Positions 25,599-34,191 of a stretch of DNA of 64,000 bases are shown here, one piece after another. Position 1 is the first letter of the stretch. Each line of letters opens with the position of its first letter. Source of the stretch: Leifsonia xyli. Its GTDB lineage: Bacteria; Actinomycetota; Actinomycetes; Actinomycetales; Microbacteriaceae. A model generated the notes under the pieces. That model was not told where the DNA came from. It did no database searches and saw nothing but the letters and a program-made list of their open reading frames with translations. The stretch spans positions 2,356,001 to 2,420,000 of the forward strand of contig CP014761.1 of assembly GCA_001647635.1 (NCBI GenBank), given 5' to 3'. The translations under genes were made by a program, and so were the position numbers.

Positions 25599-26293
25599 CA
25601 GAACAGCCTGCTGTCGCTGTCGTCGAGGCCGCGCATCGCGTCGTAGTCGAGCACCAGGCAGCGGATGCCGCGGTCCTCGGCGAGCGTGCGGGCCTGCGGC
25701 TTGATCTCCTGAGCGGCGAACACGCCGGTCACGGGCGCGAGATGCGGGTCGCGGTTCATCAGCTCGAGGTAGCGGGTCAACTGCTCGACGCCGTCGATGT
25801 CGCCCCGGCGCTTCAGCTCGACCGCTACCGCGGCTCCCTGACCATCGCGGGCGAGGATGTCCACCGGCCCGATTGCGGTCATGTACTCGCGCCGGACCAG
25901 CACATGGCCGTCGCCCAGCAGGTGGATCTGCTCGGCCAGCAGCTTCTGCAGGTGCGCCTCCACGCCGTCCTTCTGCAGCCCGGGGTCGACGCCGAGGTCG
26001 TGCGAGGTGTCGCTCAGGATCTCGTGGATCGAGACCACGAGCATGTCGGCGGTCTTCGCCTGGGTGACGCGCCACACCTCGCGGATGCCCGCCGCCTGCT
26101 GCAGCTCGTCCGGCTCGTCGACCGTCAGCGTGCAGGGCGGGCTCATCCAGTTGAGGGGCTTGTACGAGCCGCCATCGGAGTGGACGAGGAGGCTGCCGTC
26201 CGCCTTCAGCATCAGCAGGCGGGTGGCCAGGGGGAGGTGCGCGCTGAGCCGGCCGGCATAGTCGACGGAGCAGGTGGCAATGACGAGACGCAC
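25598..26293 (-). CDS. nucS: Mismatch-specific endonuclease NucS (EndoMS)
   Basis: 231 residues. The start [21 protein letters not shown] is diagnostic for the family. The C-terminal PD-(D/E)xK nuclease has Asp145 (GPVDILARD), Glu159 and Lys161 (VAVELKRRG). The protein ends DSRLF, resembling the clamp-binding tail described for actinobacterial NucS. It cuts both strands at mismatches and replaces MutS/MutL in mycobacteria and relatives. An SseB-like gene overlaps its end. Confidence 0.97.
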   Translation of the reverse strand: MRLVIATCSVDYAGRLSAHLPLATRLLMLKADGSLLVHSDGGSYKPLNWMSPPCTLTVDEPDELQQAAGIREVWRVTQAKTADMLVVSIHEILSDTSHDLGVDPGLQKDGVEAHLQKLLAEQIHLLGDGHVLVRREYMTAIGPVDILARDGQGAAVAVELKRRGDIDGVEQLTRYLELMNRDPHLAPVTGVFAAQEIKPQARTLAEDRGIRCLVLDYDAMRGLDDSDSRLF

Positions 26294-26351
26294 CGGGCAA
26301 TCCTACTTGGGGTCATCGGACTACGTGCGCGCGCGGTGGTTGGATGGGCGC

Positions 26352-27398
26352 ATGTCCCGCGAACTCCTCATCGGCACGTACACAGAGACCCTCCCGCACG
26401 TCGACGGCCACGCGGAGGGAGTGCTGTCGGCGACGTTCGACGGGACGACGGTGACGGACGTGCGGGTTGCGGCGCGGGTGACGAATCCCTCCTGGGTGTC
26501 GGTCGCACGCGGCGGCGCGGCGGTCTACGCGGTGAGCGAGAACGAGCCAGATGGAAGCGTCGTGGCTTTCTCGCGGGCGTCCGACGGCGCTCTGACGGAG
26601 CTCGGCTCGGCGTCGAGCGGGGGAGCGTCGCCGGCGCACCTGGTCGTGCATCCGACTCTCCCGTTGCTCGTCACGGGCACCTACGGGAGCGGCACCGTGT
26701 CCGTCTACGCGCTGGGCGACGACGGCGGCCTCGGTGAGCGGACCGCGTTCGTGCGGCACGAGGGACGCGGCCCCGACCCGGAGCGGCAGGAGGCGCCTCA
26801 CGTGCACCAGCTCAGCATCGACCCGGTGAGCGGCGATGTGGTGGTCGTCGACCTCGGGCTCGGCGAGGTGCGCTGGTACGCGCTGTCGGACTCCGGCGAA
26901 CTCGCCCTTCGGCCAGAGGCGACGGTGGTCCTGGGTTCGGCCGGCCCGCGGCATCTGGCGTTCACCGCCGACGGGACGCGCGCCCTGCTCGTCAACGAGC
27001 TCGACTCCAGCATCGACGTGCTGCGACGGGAGGGCGAGCGGTTCGTGCGGGTGCAGAGCACGACGACGCGGGCGGATGACGCGACCGGGGACAATGCGCC
27101 GGCGGCGGTCTGTATCACCTCATCCGGCACGACCGTGCTCGTGAGCAACCGCGGCGACGACACCATCGCCGTGTTCGCGTTGGACCCGTCCGAGTCGCGC
27201 GTCTCGCTCGTCGCCACAGTCCCGGTGGGCGGGCGGTCGCCGCGCGACCTCGTGATCACGCCCGAGGGCGACCGCGTGCTCGCGGCCTGTCAGGACAGCG
27301 ACGAGATCACGGTCTTCGCGTTCGACGAGCCGACCCGCGCGCTCACCCTCCTCGGCGCCTCCCCGGTCCCGACACCGGTCCGCATCGCCTTCCCCTGA
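26352..27398 (+). CDS. Lactonase-family seven-bladed propeller protein (YbhE/Pgl type)
   Basis: 348 residues from ATG 26352. Repeated blade motifs are visible: LLIGTYTETLPHVDGHAEGV at the start, SPAHLVVHPTLPLLVTGTYGSGTVSVYAL, EAPHVHQLSIDPVSGDVVVVDLGL, GPRHLAFTADGTRALLVNEL and GGRSPRDLVITPEGDRVLAACQD. Family members include 6-phosphogluconolactonase of the YbhE type, but many have other lactone substrates, so the exact activity is open. No secretion signal. It stands alone, divergent from nucS with 58 bases between. Confidence 0.85.
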   Translation: MSRELLIGTYTETLPHVDGHAEGVLSATFDGTTVTDVRVAARVTNPSWVSVARGGAAVYAVSENEPDGSVVAFSRASDGALTELGSASSGGASPAHLVVHPTLPLLVTGTYGSGTVSVYALGDDGGLGERTAFVRHEGRGPDPERQEAPHVHQLSIDPVSGDVVVVDLGLGEVRWYALSDSGELALRPEATVVLGSAGPRHLAFTADGTRALLVNELDSSIDVLRREGERFVRVQSTTTRADDATGDNAPAAVCITSSGTTVLVSNRGDDTIAVFALDPSESRVSLVATVPVGGRSPRDLVITPEGDRVLAACQDSDEITVFAFDEPTRALTLLGASPVPTPVRIAFP

Positions 27399-27400
27399 CC

Positions 27401-27435
27401 TCACTCACGCGCCTCGATCTCACTCACGCGCCTCG
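27401..27435 (+). repeat. Two tandem copies of a 16-base motif, period 19
   Basis: TCACTCACGCGCCTCG begins at 27401 and again at 27420. The pair starts two bases after the lactonase stop codon. It may be residue of slippage; no function is evident. Confidence 0.7.
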
Positions 27436-27453
27436 GGCACCTATCCAGAGCGC

Positions 27454-27509
27454 GAAGTGCAGCTTCTTGCGCGGTTCGGCGGCGTGTCGACCGCAGGTAG
27501 CTGCACCTC
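27454..27509 (-). repeat. 56-bp palindromic intergenic element, copy 1
   Basis: On the minus strand it aligns without gaps to the element at 60064-60119 (48 of 56 positions identical by hand count). Outer arms (GAAGTGCAGCTTCTTGC at 27454-27470) form an inverted repeat, and an asymmetric core GGTCGACACGCC sets the orientation. It lies between convergent lactonase and MFS genes. It resembles REP-type dispersed repeats, possibly also acting as a terminator. Confidence 0.8.
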
Positions 27510-27527
27510 AGCGAGCGGAAGGTGCGC

Positions 27528-28793
27528 CTAGGCGGGGTCGGAGGCGGGCTCGCGGGCGGGCGCGGGAGCGGCGACCGGGCGGACGGCGGGAGCGGCGAGG
27601 AACGCCGCGACCAGCAGCGCGAGGACGAGGAACAGCGCGTTGAGCAGCCCGAAGTGCTGGCCGAGGAAGCCGATCAGCGGAGGCCCGGCGAGGAACGCGC
27701 AGTAACCGATGGTCGCGACGGCCGACACCCGGGCGGCCGGGTTCGCCGTGCCGTCCGCAGCGGCGGACATGCCGAGCGGGAAGCCGAGCGAGACGCCGAA
27801 GCCCCACAGCACGGTACCGATCACGACCAGCCACATCGGGCCGCCGACGATGAACAGCACCAGTCCGACAGCGCCCATCGCCGCGGTGATCCGAATGGCG
27901 GCCACGCGCCCGATGCGGTCCACGACCGGGCCGCCCACCACGCGGCCGACGGTCATCGCCGCGACGAAGAAGCCGAAGACGACCGCACCGACGGAGTTGC
28001 TCTGGCCGTGACCGTCGACCACGGCGAGTGAGATCCAGTCGTTCGCGGATCCCTCCCCGAAGGCCATGCCGAGCATCACGATCCCGATCAGGATCAGTCG
28101 CCAGTCGGCCCAGACCGCGAGCGACGAGCGCAGGCGCTCGCCGAACGGGATCCGCTCGGTCGGAACCGCCCCCTGGTCGCCCAGCTCCGCCTCGCGCGGG
28201 ATGAAGCGGACGGCCACGACGGCGATCACGACGATCACGACCGCCATCCCGCCCAGATGCCAGACCACCGGTACCGCCAGCCAGGCGGCGAGTGCGCCGA
28301 GGCCCGCGCCGATCACGGTTCCGAGGCTGAAACAGGCGTGCATCAGCGGCAGCAGCGTCTTGCCGATCTCGCGTTCGACCGCCGTCGCCTCGACGTTCAT
28401 CATCACGTCGACCATCCCGTTGCCGAATCCCAGCAGCACCAGCCCGATCGCGACGAGCGGGACCAGGTGGAAGACGGTCGAGCCGAAGCCGATGCTCAGC
28501 ATCCCGACGGCGACGATGGAGAGCCCCGCGACCATCCCGCGGTGCGGTCCGAAGCGGAGGAGGATCGGAGACGACGCCGTGAGGCCGACGATGGATCCGA
28601 TCGACAGCCCGAGGATCAGCAGGCCGATGGCAGCAGGGTCCTTGCCGAGGCCCAGGTCATCACGGATGCCGGGGATGCGCGCCACCCAGGTTGCGAGCGA
28701 GAGCCCGCTCAGGATGAAGATCACGAACACCGCGTTACGCCAGGCTCGCAGCTCTCGGCGGGTGCGCGTCGGGGTGGAGGTCGGCTGTGACAT
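27528..28793 (-). CDS. MFS transporter, YbjJ-like
   Basis: 421 residues, twelve hydrophobic segments. The start RAWRNAVFVIFILSGLSLATWVARIPGIRDDLGL is typical of the YbjJ/FucP-like branch, and GFGNGMVDVMMNVEA in helix 4 is also characteristic. The C-terminus is Ala/Pro-rich. The substrate is unknown (sugar or small molecule). It is divergent from a LacI-type regulator whose 28-bp palindrome lies 28 bases before this gene's start, so it is very likely the regulated target. Confidence 0.87.
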   Translation of the reverse strand: MSQPTSTPTRTRRELRAWRNAVFVIFILSGLSLATWVARIPGIRDDLGLGKDPAAIGLLILGLSIGSIVGLTASSPILLRFGPHRGMVAGLSIVAVGMLSIGFGSTVFHLVPLVAIGLVLLGFGNGMVDVMMNVEATAVEREIGKTLLPLMHACFSLGTVIGAGLGALAAWLAVPVVWHLGGMAVVIVVIAVVAVRFIPREAELGDQGAVPTERIPFGERLRSSLAVWADWRLILIGIVMLGMAFGEGSANDWISLAVVDGHGQSNSVGAVVFGFFVAAMTVGRVVGGPVVDRIGRVAAIRITAAMGAVGLVLFIVGGPMWLVVIGTVLWGFGVSLGFPLGMSAAADGTANPAARVSAVATIGYCAFLAGPPLIGFLGQHFGLLNALFLVLALLVAAFLAAPAVRPVAAPAPAREPASDPA

Positions 28794-28820
28794 CGGTGCG
28801 ATTCCTGCGGGTTCGGCGGC

Positions 28821-28848
28821 TCGAATCGTTTCGATCGAAACGATTCGA
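28821..28848. promoter_or_regulatory. LacI-family operator, 28-bp perfect palindrome
   Basis: Positions 28821-28848 read the same on both strands; the core is CGTTTCGATCGAAACG. The central CG and A/T arms fit LacI-family sites. It lies between the divergent MFS and LacI-type genes, 14 bases before the regulator's GTG, and should repress both promoters. Confidence 0.85.
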
Positions 28849-28862
28849 CTAAGCTACCACAC

Positions 28863-29945
28863 GTGAACGAATCCAGCACAGCCCCTGCGGGCGTCCGGCC
28901 GACGCTGGCCGCCGTCGCCCGCCTGGCCGGCGTGTCCAACTCGACGGCGTCGCTCGCCTTCTCCGGCACCGGTCCGGTGTCCGACGCCACGCGCGAGCGC
29001 GTGCTCGCAGCCGCCAAGCGCCTCAACTACGCGGGGCCCGACCCGCGCGCCCGCTCCCTCCGCCGCGGCCGCTCGGGCATCGTCGGCGTGGTGATGGAGG
29101 AGCGCGTCCGCGACGCGTTCCGCGACCCCATCAAGATCGCCCTTCTCGACGGGATCACCGAGGAGATCGGCGCGATCGACGCCGGCCTCCTCATCCTCAC
29201 CGACGCGGGCGAGGCCGCCCAGCGCATCGAGGACGCGCCGATGGATGCGGTGGTGCTCGTCGGCTGCAGCCCCCGGCTGGACGAATCGGTCGCCACGCTC
29301 CGCCAGCGCGGCATCCCGCTCGTCGCGATCGAGGGCGACCCGGCCGACGGCGTGCCGACCATCGGCCAGGACAACCGCGACGCGACCCGCGTCGCCGCGC
29401 AGCACCTCCACGACCTCGGCCACCGCGACGTCGCCGTCGTCACCCTCTCGCTCACCCGAGACCGCGCCCGGGGTGCGCTGACGCCGGATCGGATGGCCGC
29501 CGCCAGCTCCACCACCGCGATCGAGCGCCTCGCCGGCGCCCGCGACGTCTTCCCGGACGCGGGCGGCTGGGTGACCCGCGGGTCCTTCGTCGAGGAGGGC
29601 CGCGCCGCCGGCCGCGCGCTGCTGGCCGACGCCGCCCGCCGGCCGACCGCCATCATCGCGCAGAGCGACCTGCTCGCCGCGGGCGTCATCCGCGCCGCCG
29701 AGGAGCTCGGACTGACGGTGCCGGGCGACGTGAGCGTGGTCGGGTTCGACGGAGTCCGCGTCGACGGGCTCTGGCCCTACGACCTCACCACGCTCGTCCA
29801 GCCGGCCGTCGACAAGGGCCGTGCCGCCGGTCGCGCCGTGGTCGAGATGCTCGAAGGCGGCGTGCCGCATCCCTCCACCTTCACCAGCGTGTTCCACCAG
29901 GGCAACACGACGGCGGCCCCCGGGAGGGCTAGCGGGCGGTCGTAG
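28863..29945 (+). CDS. LacI-family transcriptional regulator
   Basis: 360 residues from GTG 28863. The HTH and hinge are clear: PTLAAVARLAGVSNSTASLAFSG, then VSDATRERVLAAAKRLNY and GPDPRARSLRRGRSGIVGVV. The periplasmic-binding-like effector domain follows (AIEGDPADGVPTIGQDN; TAIIAQSDLLAAGVIRAAEELG; DVSVVGFDG). Length is usual. The ligand is probably a sugar or nucleoside. The operator is the palindrome just upstream; an M20 amidohydrolase begins 9 bases downstream but has its own -10 box. Confidence 0.93.
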   Translation: MNESSTAPAGVRPTLAAVARLAGVSNSTASLAFSGTGPVSDATRERVLAAAKRLNYAGPDPRARSLRRGRSGIVGVVMEERVRDAFRDPIKIALLDGITEEIGAIDAGLLILTDAGEAAQRIEDAPMDAVVLVGCSPRLDESVATLRQRGIPLVAIEGDPADGVPTIGQDNRDATRVAAQHLHDLGHRDVAVVTLSLTRDRARGALTPDRMAAASSTTAIERLAGARDVFPDAGGWVTRGSFVEEGRAAGRALLADAARRPTAIIAQSDLLAAGVIRAAEELGLTVPGDVSVVGFDGVRVDGLWPYDLTTLVQPAVDKGRAAGRAVVEMLEGGVPHPSTFTSVFHQGNTTAAPGRASGRS

Positions 29946-29948
29946 GCT
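29943..29948 (+). promoter_or_regulatory. -10 element TAGGCT, leaderless promoter of the M20 gene
   Basis: TAGGCT overlaps the lacI-type stop codon and ends six bases before ATG 29955. This spacing implies a leaderless transcript, so the amidohydrolase need not depend on the regulator gene. Confidence 0.5.
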
Positions 29949-29954
29949 GGCGGT

Positions 29955-31163
29955 ATGGATCTCGAAGCGCTGTACCGCGACCTGCACGCCCACCCCGAGC
30001 TCGCTTTCACCGAGCACCGCACGGCAGGCATCGTCGCCGACAACCTGACGGAGCTCGGCCTCGAGGTCCATACGGGCATCGCGACGACCGGCGTCGTCGG
30101 CGTGCTCCGCAACGGCGACGGCCCGACCGTCCTGCTGCGGGCCGACATGGATGCGCTCCCCGTCCGCGAGCAGACCGGGCTGCCGTGGGCGTCGACCGAG
30201 ACGGTGACGGACGCGGCGGGCAACACCGTGCCGCTGATGCACGCTTGCGGCCACGACATCCACATCACCTGCCTGCTCGGCGCGGTGGAGTCGCTGAACG
30301 CGTCGCGGTCGGAGTGGTCCGGGACGCTGATCGCCCTCTTCCAGCCCGCCGAGGAGCACGGCGGCGGTGCGCAGGTGATGGTCGACGACGGCCTGTACGT
30401 GAAGATCCCGGTGCCAGATGTGGTGCTCGGCCAGCACGTGCTGCCGGCGCCTGCTGGCATGGTCGGAGCCCACCCCGGCGCCGCGATGGCCGCAGTGGAC
30501 ACCATGGAGGTGACGCTGCACGGTCGCGGCGGCCACGGCTCCCGCCCCGAGACCACCATCGACCCGGTCGTGATGGCCGCGGCGACGGTCATGCGGCTGC
30601 AGACGGTCGTGTCGCGCGAGATCGCGCCGCAGGACACCGCCGTCGTCACCGTCGGCAGCCTCCATGCCGGCACGAAGAACAACATCATCGCCGCGGAGGC
30701 GACCCTCGGGATCAGCGTGCGCAGCTTCAACGAGGAGGTGCGGCAGCGCGTGCTCGACGGCGTGCACCGCATCATCCGCGCGGAGTCGGAGGCGTCCGGA
30801 GCGCCGAAGGCGCCCGACATGGAGTGGGGCGAGCGCTACCCGGTGACGGTCAACGAGCCGGACGCCACGGCGCGCGTCAACGCCGCCTTCGCCGCCGAGT
30901 TCGGCGAGGACAAGGTGCTCGCGCCGGGGGCACTCTCCGGCAGCGAGGACGTCGGCAACCTGGCCACCGCCGCCGGAGCGCCGCTGGTCTACTGGATGCT
31001 CGGAGGGGCCGACCCGGAGACCGTCTTCGCCGCGATGGCCGCCGGGACCGCGGACACGGATATCCCGACGAACCACTCGCCTTTCTTCGCCCCGCTGCCG
31101 CAGCCGACGATCGACACAGGCGTGCGCGCACTGGTCGTGGCCGCGCGGGAGTGGCTGGCCTGA
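29955..31163 (+). CDS. M20-family amidohydrolase (hippurate/N-acyl-amino-acid hydrolase type)
   Basis: 402 residues. Metal-site motifs of M20D enzymes are complete: LLRADMDALPV, MHACGHDIHITCLL (His/Asp ligands), FQPAEEHGGGA (catalytic and ligand Glu), VLGQHV and, near the end, TNHSPFF. The dimerization domain lies between (GRGGHGSRPETTIDPV). It hydrolyses N-acyl amino acids or related amides in the cytoplasm; the natural substrate is unknown. Peptidoglycan or auxin-conjugate hydrolysis are possibilities for a plant-associated relative, without direct evidence. Confidence 0.92.
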   Translation: MDLEALYRDLHAHPELAFTEHRTAGIVADNLTELGLEVHTGIATTGVVGVLRNGDGPTVLLRADMDALPVREQTGLPWASTETVTDAAGNTVPLMHACGHDIHITCLLGAVESLNASRSEWSGTLIALFQPAEEHGGGAQVMVDDGLYVKIPVPDVVLGQHVLPAPAGMVGAHPGAAMAAVDTMEVTLHGRGGHGSRPETTIDPVVMAAATVMRLQTVVSREIAPQDTAVVTVGSLHAGTKNNIIAAEATLGISVRSFNEEVRQRVLDGVHRIIRAESEASGAPKAPDMEWGERYPVTVNEPDATARVNAAFAAEFGEDKVLAPGALSGSEDVGNLATAAGAPLVYWMLGGADPETVFAAMAAGTADTDIPTNHSPFFAPLPQPTIDTGVRALVVAAREWLA

Positions 31164-31182
31164 CCTCCGCCGCGCGCGGGCG

Positions 31183-32517
31183 TCAGACCGAGGCGCCCGC
31201 GCGCATCCAGACCCGCCCCCGGGCGCGCAGGCCCAGCGTGACGGCGCGCGCACCCAGGTAGCCCAGCGCGAACGCGGCCGTCAGGGCCGCCAGCCCGAGC
31301 ACGTCGTGCCCGCCCCAGGCTGCCGCCGCGATCGCGAGCGGGACGAAGACCGCCACGTTGATGAGCCCGGTCAGCGCCAGGTACCGCGCGTCGCCGGCGC
31401 CGATGAGCACTCCGTCGAGCACGAAGACGTAGCCGCCGAGCGGCGCGCCCAGGCCCACGATCGCGAGGGGGAGCGGCAGCAGTGCGGCGACGGACGGGTC
31501 GCTGGTGAACAGCGCGGCGGCGAACGGGCTCAGCGCGACGGTCACCACGCCGAGCACCGCACCGGCGCCGATGCCCCATTGGATGCATCGCCGCAGCACC
31601 GTGCGGACGCCCTTCAGGTCGCCTTCGCCCAGCCCCTTGCCGATCAGGGCCTGCGCGGCGATCGCCAGGGCGTCGAGGGCGAAGGCGAGCGTCGCGAAGA
31701 CGGTCATGGTCACCTGGAAGGCGGCGAGCTCGTCCGGTCCGAGCTGCGTGGCCGCGAACACCGCCAGCAGCATCGCCGCACGCAGGCTCGCGGTGCGAAG
31801 GAACAGCCATCCACCCGCCCGGGCCGTCCGCCCGATCCCGGCGTGGTGGGGCAGGAGGGGCGCGCCCACCCGCCGCGCATGCCGCGCGACGATCACCCCG
31901 TAGACGGCGACCATCGCCCACTGCGCCGCGACCGTTCCCAGCGCCGAGCCCGCGATCCCGAGGCCGGCGACGTAGATGAAGACGAAGTTGAGCACGATGT
32001 TCGCCGCGAAGCCCGCCACCGCGACCGCCAGGGGCGTGCGGGTGTCCTGCAGGCCGCGCAGCACGCCGGTCGCGGCGTAGACGATGAGCATCGCCGGAAG
32101 CCCGAGCATCGAGATCGAGAGATACTGCTCGGCCTGACCCGTCACGCCGGGCGAGGCGCCGAACAGCCCCACGAGGAACGGCGACGCCGCCCATCCCGCC
32201 GCCGCGAGCACCACGCCGAGCGCGAGCGCGAGCCAGCAGCTGTCGACCCCGGCGGCGACCGCGCCGTGCAGGTCGCCCGCGCCGAGCCGCCGCGCGACCG
32301 CCGGCGTCGTGCTGTACGCGAGGAACACCATCAGTCCGACGATCGTCTGGAGCACCGCGCTGGCGATCCCGAGTCCCGCCAGCGGCTCGACGCCCAGGTG
32401 CCCGACCATCGCCGAGTCGGCCAGCAGGAACACCGGCTCGGCGATCAGCGCGCCGAGCGCCGGGACGGCGAGCCGCAGGATCTCGCGATCGACGGGACGG
32501 CGCAGGATGGTGCTCAC
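31183..32517 (-). CDS. MATE-family efflux protein (DinF type)
   Basis: 444 residues from GTG 32517 (VSTILRRPVDREILRLAVPALGALIAEPVFLLADSAMVGHLG). Twelve hydrophobic segments fall in two homologous halves; each begins with the MATE pattern of Pro-rich helix and D-x-x-[MF]-[VL]-G. DTRTPLAVAVAGFAANIVLNFVFI marks the end of the first half. DinF-type MATE proteins export cationic compounds using H+ or Na+. The gene converges on the M20 gene, with 19 bases between stops. Upstream frame-open sequence to 33114 overlaps the next gene and is not part of it. Confidence 0.9.
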   Translation of the reverse strand: MSTILRRPVDREILRLAVPALGALIAEPVFLLADSAMVGHLGVEPLAGLGIASAVLQTIVGLMVFLAYSTTPAVARRLGAGDLHGAVAAGVDSCWLALALGVVLAAAGWAASPFLVGLFGASPGVTGQAEQYLSISMLGLPAMLIVYAATGVLRGLQDTRTPLAVAVAGFAANIVLNFVFIYVAGLGIAGSALGTVAAQWAMVAVYGVIVARHARRVGAPLLPHHAGIGRTARAGGWLFLRTASLRAAMLLAVFAATQLGPDELAAFQVTMTVFATLAFALDALAIAAQALIGKGLGEGDLKGVRTVLRRCIQWGIGAGAVLGVVTVALSPFAAALFTSDPSVAALLPLPLAIVGLGAPLGGYVFVLDGVLIGAGDARYLALTGLINVAVFVPLAIAAAAWGGHDVLGLAALTAAFALGYLGARAVTLGLRARGRVWMRAGASV

Positions 32518-32583
32518 GACCCTCCACGCTAGCCCCGCCCACCGACGCGCGGCGCCGCTGCCGCCGATGTCGGTGGTCGACCG

Positions 32584-32589
32584 TACGGT
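32584..32589 (+). promoter_or_regulatory. -10 element TACGGT, leaderless promoter
   Basis: TACGGT ends six bases before ATG 32596 of the gene for an uncharacterized helical protein; no ribosome binding site precedes the start. Confidence 0.45.
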
Positions 32590-32595
32590 GGACGC

Positions 32596-33213
32596 ATGAG
32601 CCACCTGATGCCGGAGCCCCTCGCCACCTGGACGTGGCGGCTGGAGCGGGTGCGCAACGGGCGCACGCTGCTCACCAAGGCGCAGGCGACCACCGCACGA
32701 GCCGACCTGGCGGGCGACCGTGCGGCACATCCCGAGTCGTACGTCGGCTACGAAGACGAGCTCGCGGCGGCGCTCGACGAGCTCGAGGTGCTGTCGCGAC
32801 AGGCCAACCGGCACGACGACCTGCTGTCCGTGATGGCGGCCGACCGGCGTCGCGCCGAACGTGAGGCGGTGGCGGCCGGGGCGGACGCGCAGGCGTCGAC
32901 GCGGGCGCGCAGCTCGCTCGCGGCCGAGCACGACCGGGTGCCGGCGGGACTGCCCGACCTGCTCGACCAGTGGGTGCACCGGCTCATCCGGTACCGCGCC
33001 GGCGTGAAGATCATCTCCTCGATCGAGGCCGCGCAGGCCGAGATCCGACTCCGCAACGAGGCCGACCTGCGGCCGGGGCTGTACCGCGCCGGGGTGGCGG
33101 CGGGGTACTACCATCGGGCCGTCCGCGAGCTCGGCGAGATCGCCACGGCCGAGCGCCGGGGGCGGCGCGACCGCGACGGGTCGATGCGGGGACTGAGCGG
33201 CATCCTGGTCTGA
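32596..33213 (+). CDS. Uncharacterized helical protein
   Basis: 205 residues, almost wholly helical and rich in Ala, Arg and Glu. Stretches such as EDELAAALDELEVLSRQANRHDD and DRRRAEREAVAAGADAQAS have coiled-coil character. A less charged patch DLLDQWVHRLIRYRAGVKIISS could pack against a partner. I recognise no family, catalytic motif or signal peptide. The coding reality is supported by the leaderless -10 box and by the typical third-position GC bias. It lies divergent from the MATE gene, with 78 bases between. Confidence 0.7.
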   Translation: MSHLMPEPLATWTWRLERVRNGRTLLTKAQATTARADLAGDRAAHPESYVGYEDELAAALDELEVLSRQANRHDDLLSVMAADRRRAEREAVAAGADAQASTRARSSLAAEHDRVPAGLPDLLDQWVHRLIRYRAGVKIISSIEAAQAEIRLRNEADLRPGLYRAGVAAGYYHRAVRELGEIATAERRGRRDRDGSMRGLSGILV

Positions 33214-33276
33214 CGACCCCGCTCACCCGCGGGCCACTACGATCGAGCCAGACGCATCGAGGTCGAAGGGGGAGCG

Positions 33277-34137
33277 GTGAGTCCGAAGGAGGCGGCCGAT
33301 GTACTGGGAGTGGCGCCGACGGCGCCGGTGGACGAGGTCCAGCGGGCCTATGCGGCGAAGCTGACCGAGGCCGGTGACGACGAGCAGCGGCGCGACACGG
33401 TGACGGCGGCGCGGGATGCGCTCCTCGCGGCGTCCGCCTGGCAGGCGCCGAGCACGCCGGTGGCGCCGCCCGTGGCGCAGGCTCCGACTGCCCCGGCGGA
33501 TGCGTCCCCGCAGCACCCGGGATACGCACCGCCGCCCAGCGGCGCCGTCCCGCCGCCGGGCTACGGATCCGGTGGGCCCACTGTTCCGCCGCCGCCGGTT
33601 TACGCGCCGGGCGGACCGACCCTCCCCCCGCAGCCGCCGTATCCCGCCGGCTCCTGGTACGCAGCTCCGCCGCCCGCGCGACGTGGCCTGTCCACCGGCG
33701 CGATCGTCGGCATCACGCTGGGCAGCATCGCGGTCGCGCTCGTCATCCTGATCGTGGTGTTCGTCGGGATCTTCGCGGTGGCGCACGAGTCGTCCCGGTT
33801 GGCGGGCTCCGACGTCGGATCGAGCGCCGCGCCGTATGACGACTCCTCCGACGATCCGTCGCAGGGCGGAGACTCCGCATCCGGTCAGGACTACGACGTC
33901 GACGGCGTCCATGTCCACAACGTCGACGGCTGGACGTTCGAGCTCACGGCCGACCAGACCTGCAGCGGCGCGCAGATCACCGCCGGATTCTCGGACAGCC
34001 CGGACGGCGACGACCTCGACCAGTGGACCACCATCGTCGACCTCGAGGCCGGCGTCCCGTTCACTCTGACGATCCCCGATTCCGCGTCCGATTACGACTA
34101 CGTGGGCATCGAGACGGTCGACTGCACCCAGGCCTGA
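33277..34137 (+). CDS. Membrane protein with degenerate J-like N-terminus and extracytoplasmic domain
   Basis: 286 residues from GTG 33277, preceded by AAGGGGGAG. Residues 1-50 (EAADVLGVAPTAPVDEVQRAYAAKLTEAG) look like helices I-II of a DnaJ domain, but the HPD tripeptide is absent. A Pro/Gly/Tyr-rich linker follows (about 60-140: PPPSGAVPPPGYGSGGP), then one membrane helix (about 147-172). The outer domain of about 90 residues has two Cys (CSGAQ; VDC) and may be a beta-sandwich. The function is unknown; it could anchor a Hsp70-independent scaffold. The mix of features is known in actinobacterial membrane proteins of unclear role. Confidence 0.7.
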   Translation: MSPKEAADVLGVAPTAPVDEVQRAYAAKLTEAGDDEQRRDTVTAARDALLAASAWQAPSTPVAPPVAQAPTAPADASPQHPGYAPPPSGAVPPPGYGSGGPTVPPPPVYAPGGPTLPPQPPYPAGSWYAAPPPARRGLSTGAIVGITLGSIAVALVILIVVFVGIFAVAHESSRLAGSDVGSSAAPYDDSSDDPSQGGDSASGQDYDVDGVHVHNVDGWTFELTADQTCSGAQITAGFSDSPDGDDLDQWTTIVDLEAGVPFTLTIPDSASDYDYVGIETVDCTQA

Positions 34138-34178
34138 TTCGCAACAATCACAACTTTCACGAATTACTGAAATGAGCG

Positions 34179-34184
34179 TATGAT
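34179..34184 (+). promoter_or_regulatory. -10 element TATGAT deciding the start of the ABC ATPase gene
   Basis: TATGAT ends 7 bases before ATG 34192 and itself contains the upstream in-frame ATG at 34180. An A/T-rich TTCACG box lies about 17 bases earlier. The layout supports a leaderless message starting at 34192. Confidence 0.6.
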
Positions 34185-34191
34185 CCCGCTC

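Noticed and set aside
28854..31253. 799-codon open frame on the minus strand opposite the LacI-type and M20 genes
   Set aside because: Arg/His/Asp-rich shadow of high-GC genes; no domain, and the sense genes are complete and well recognised.
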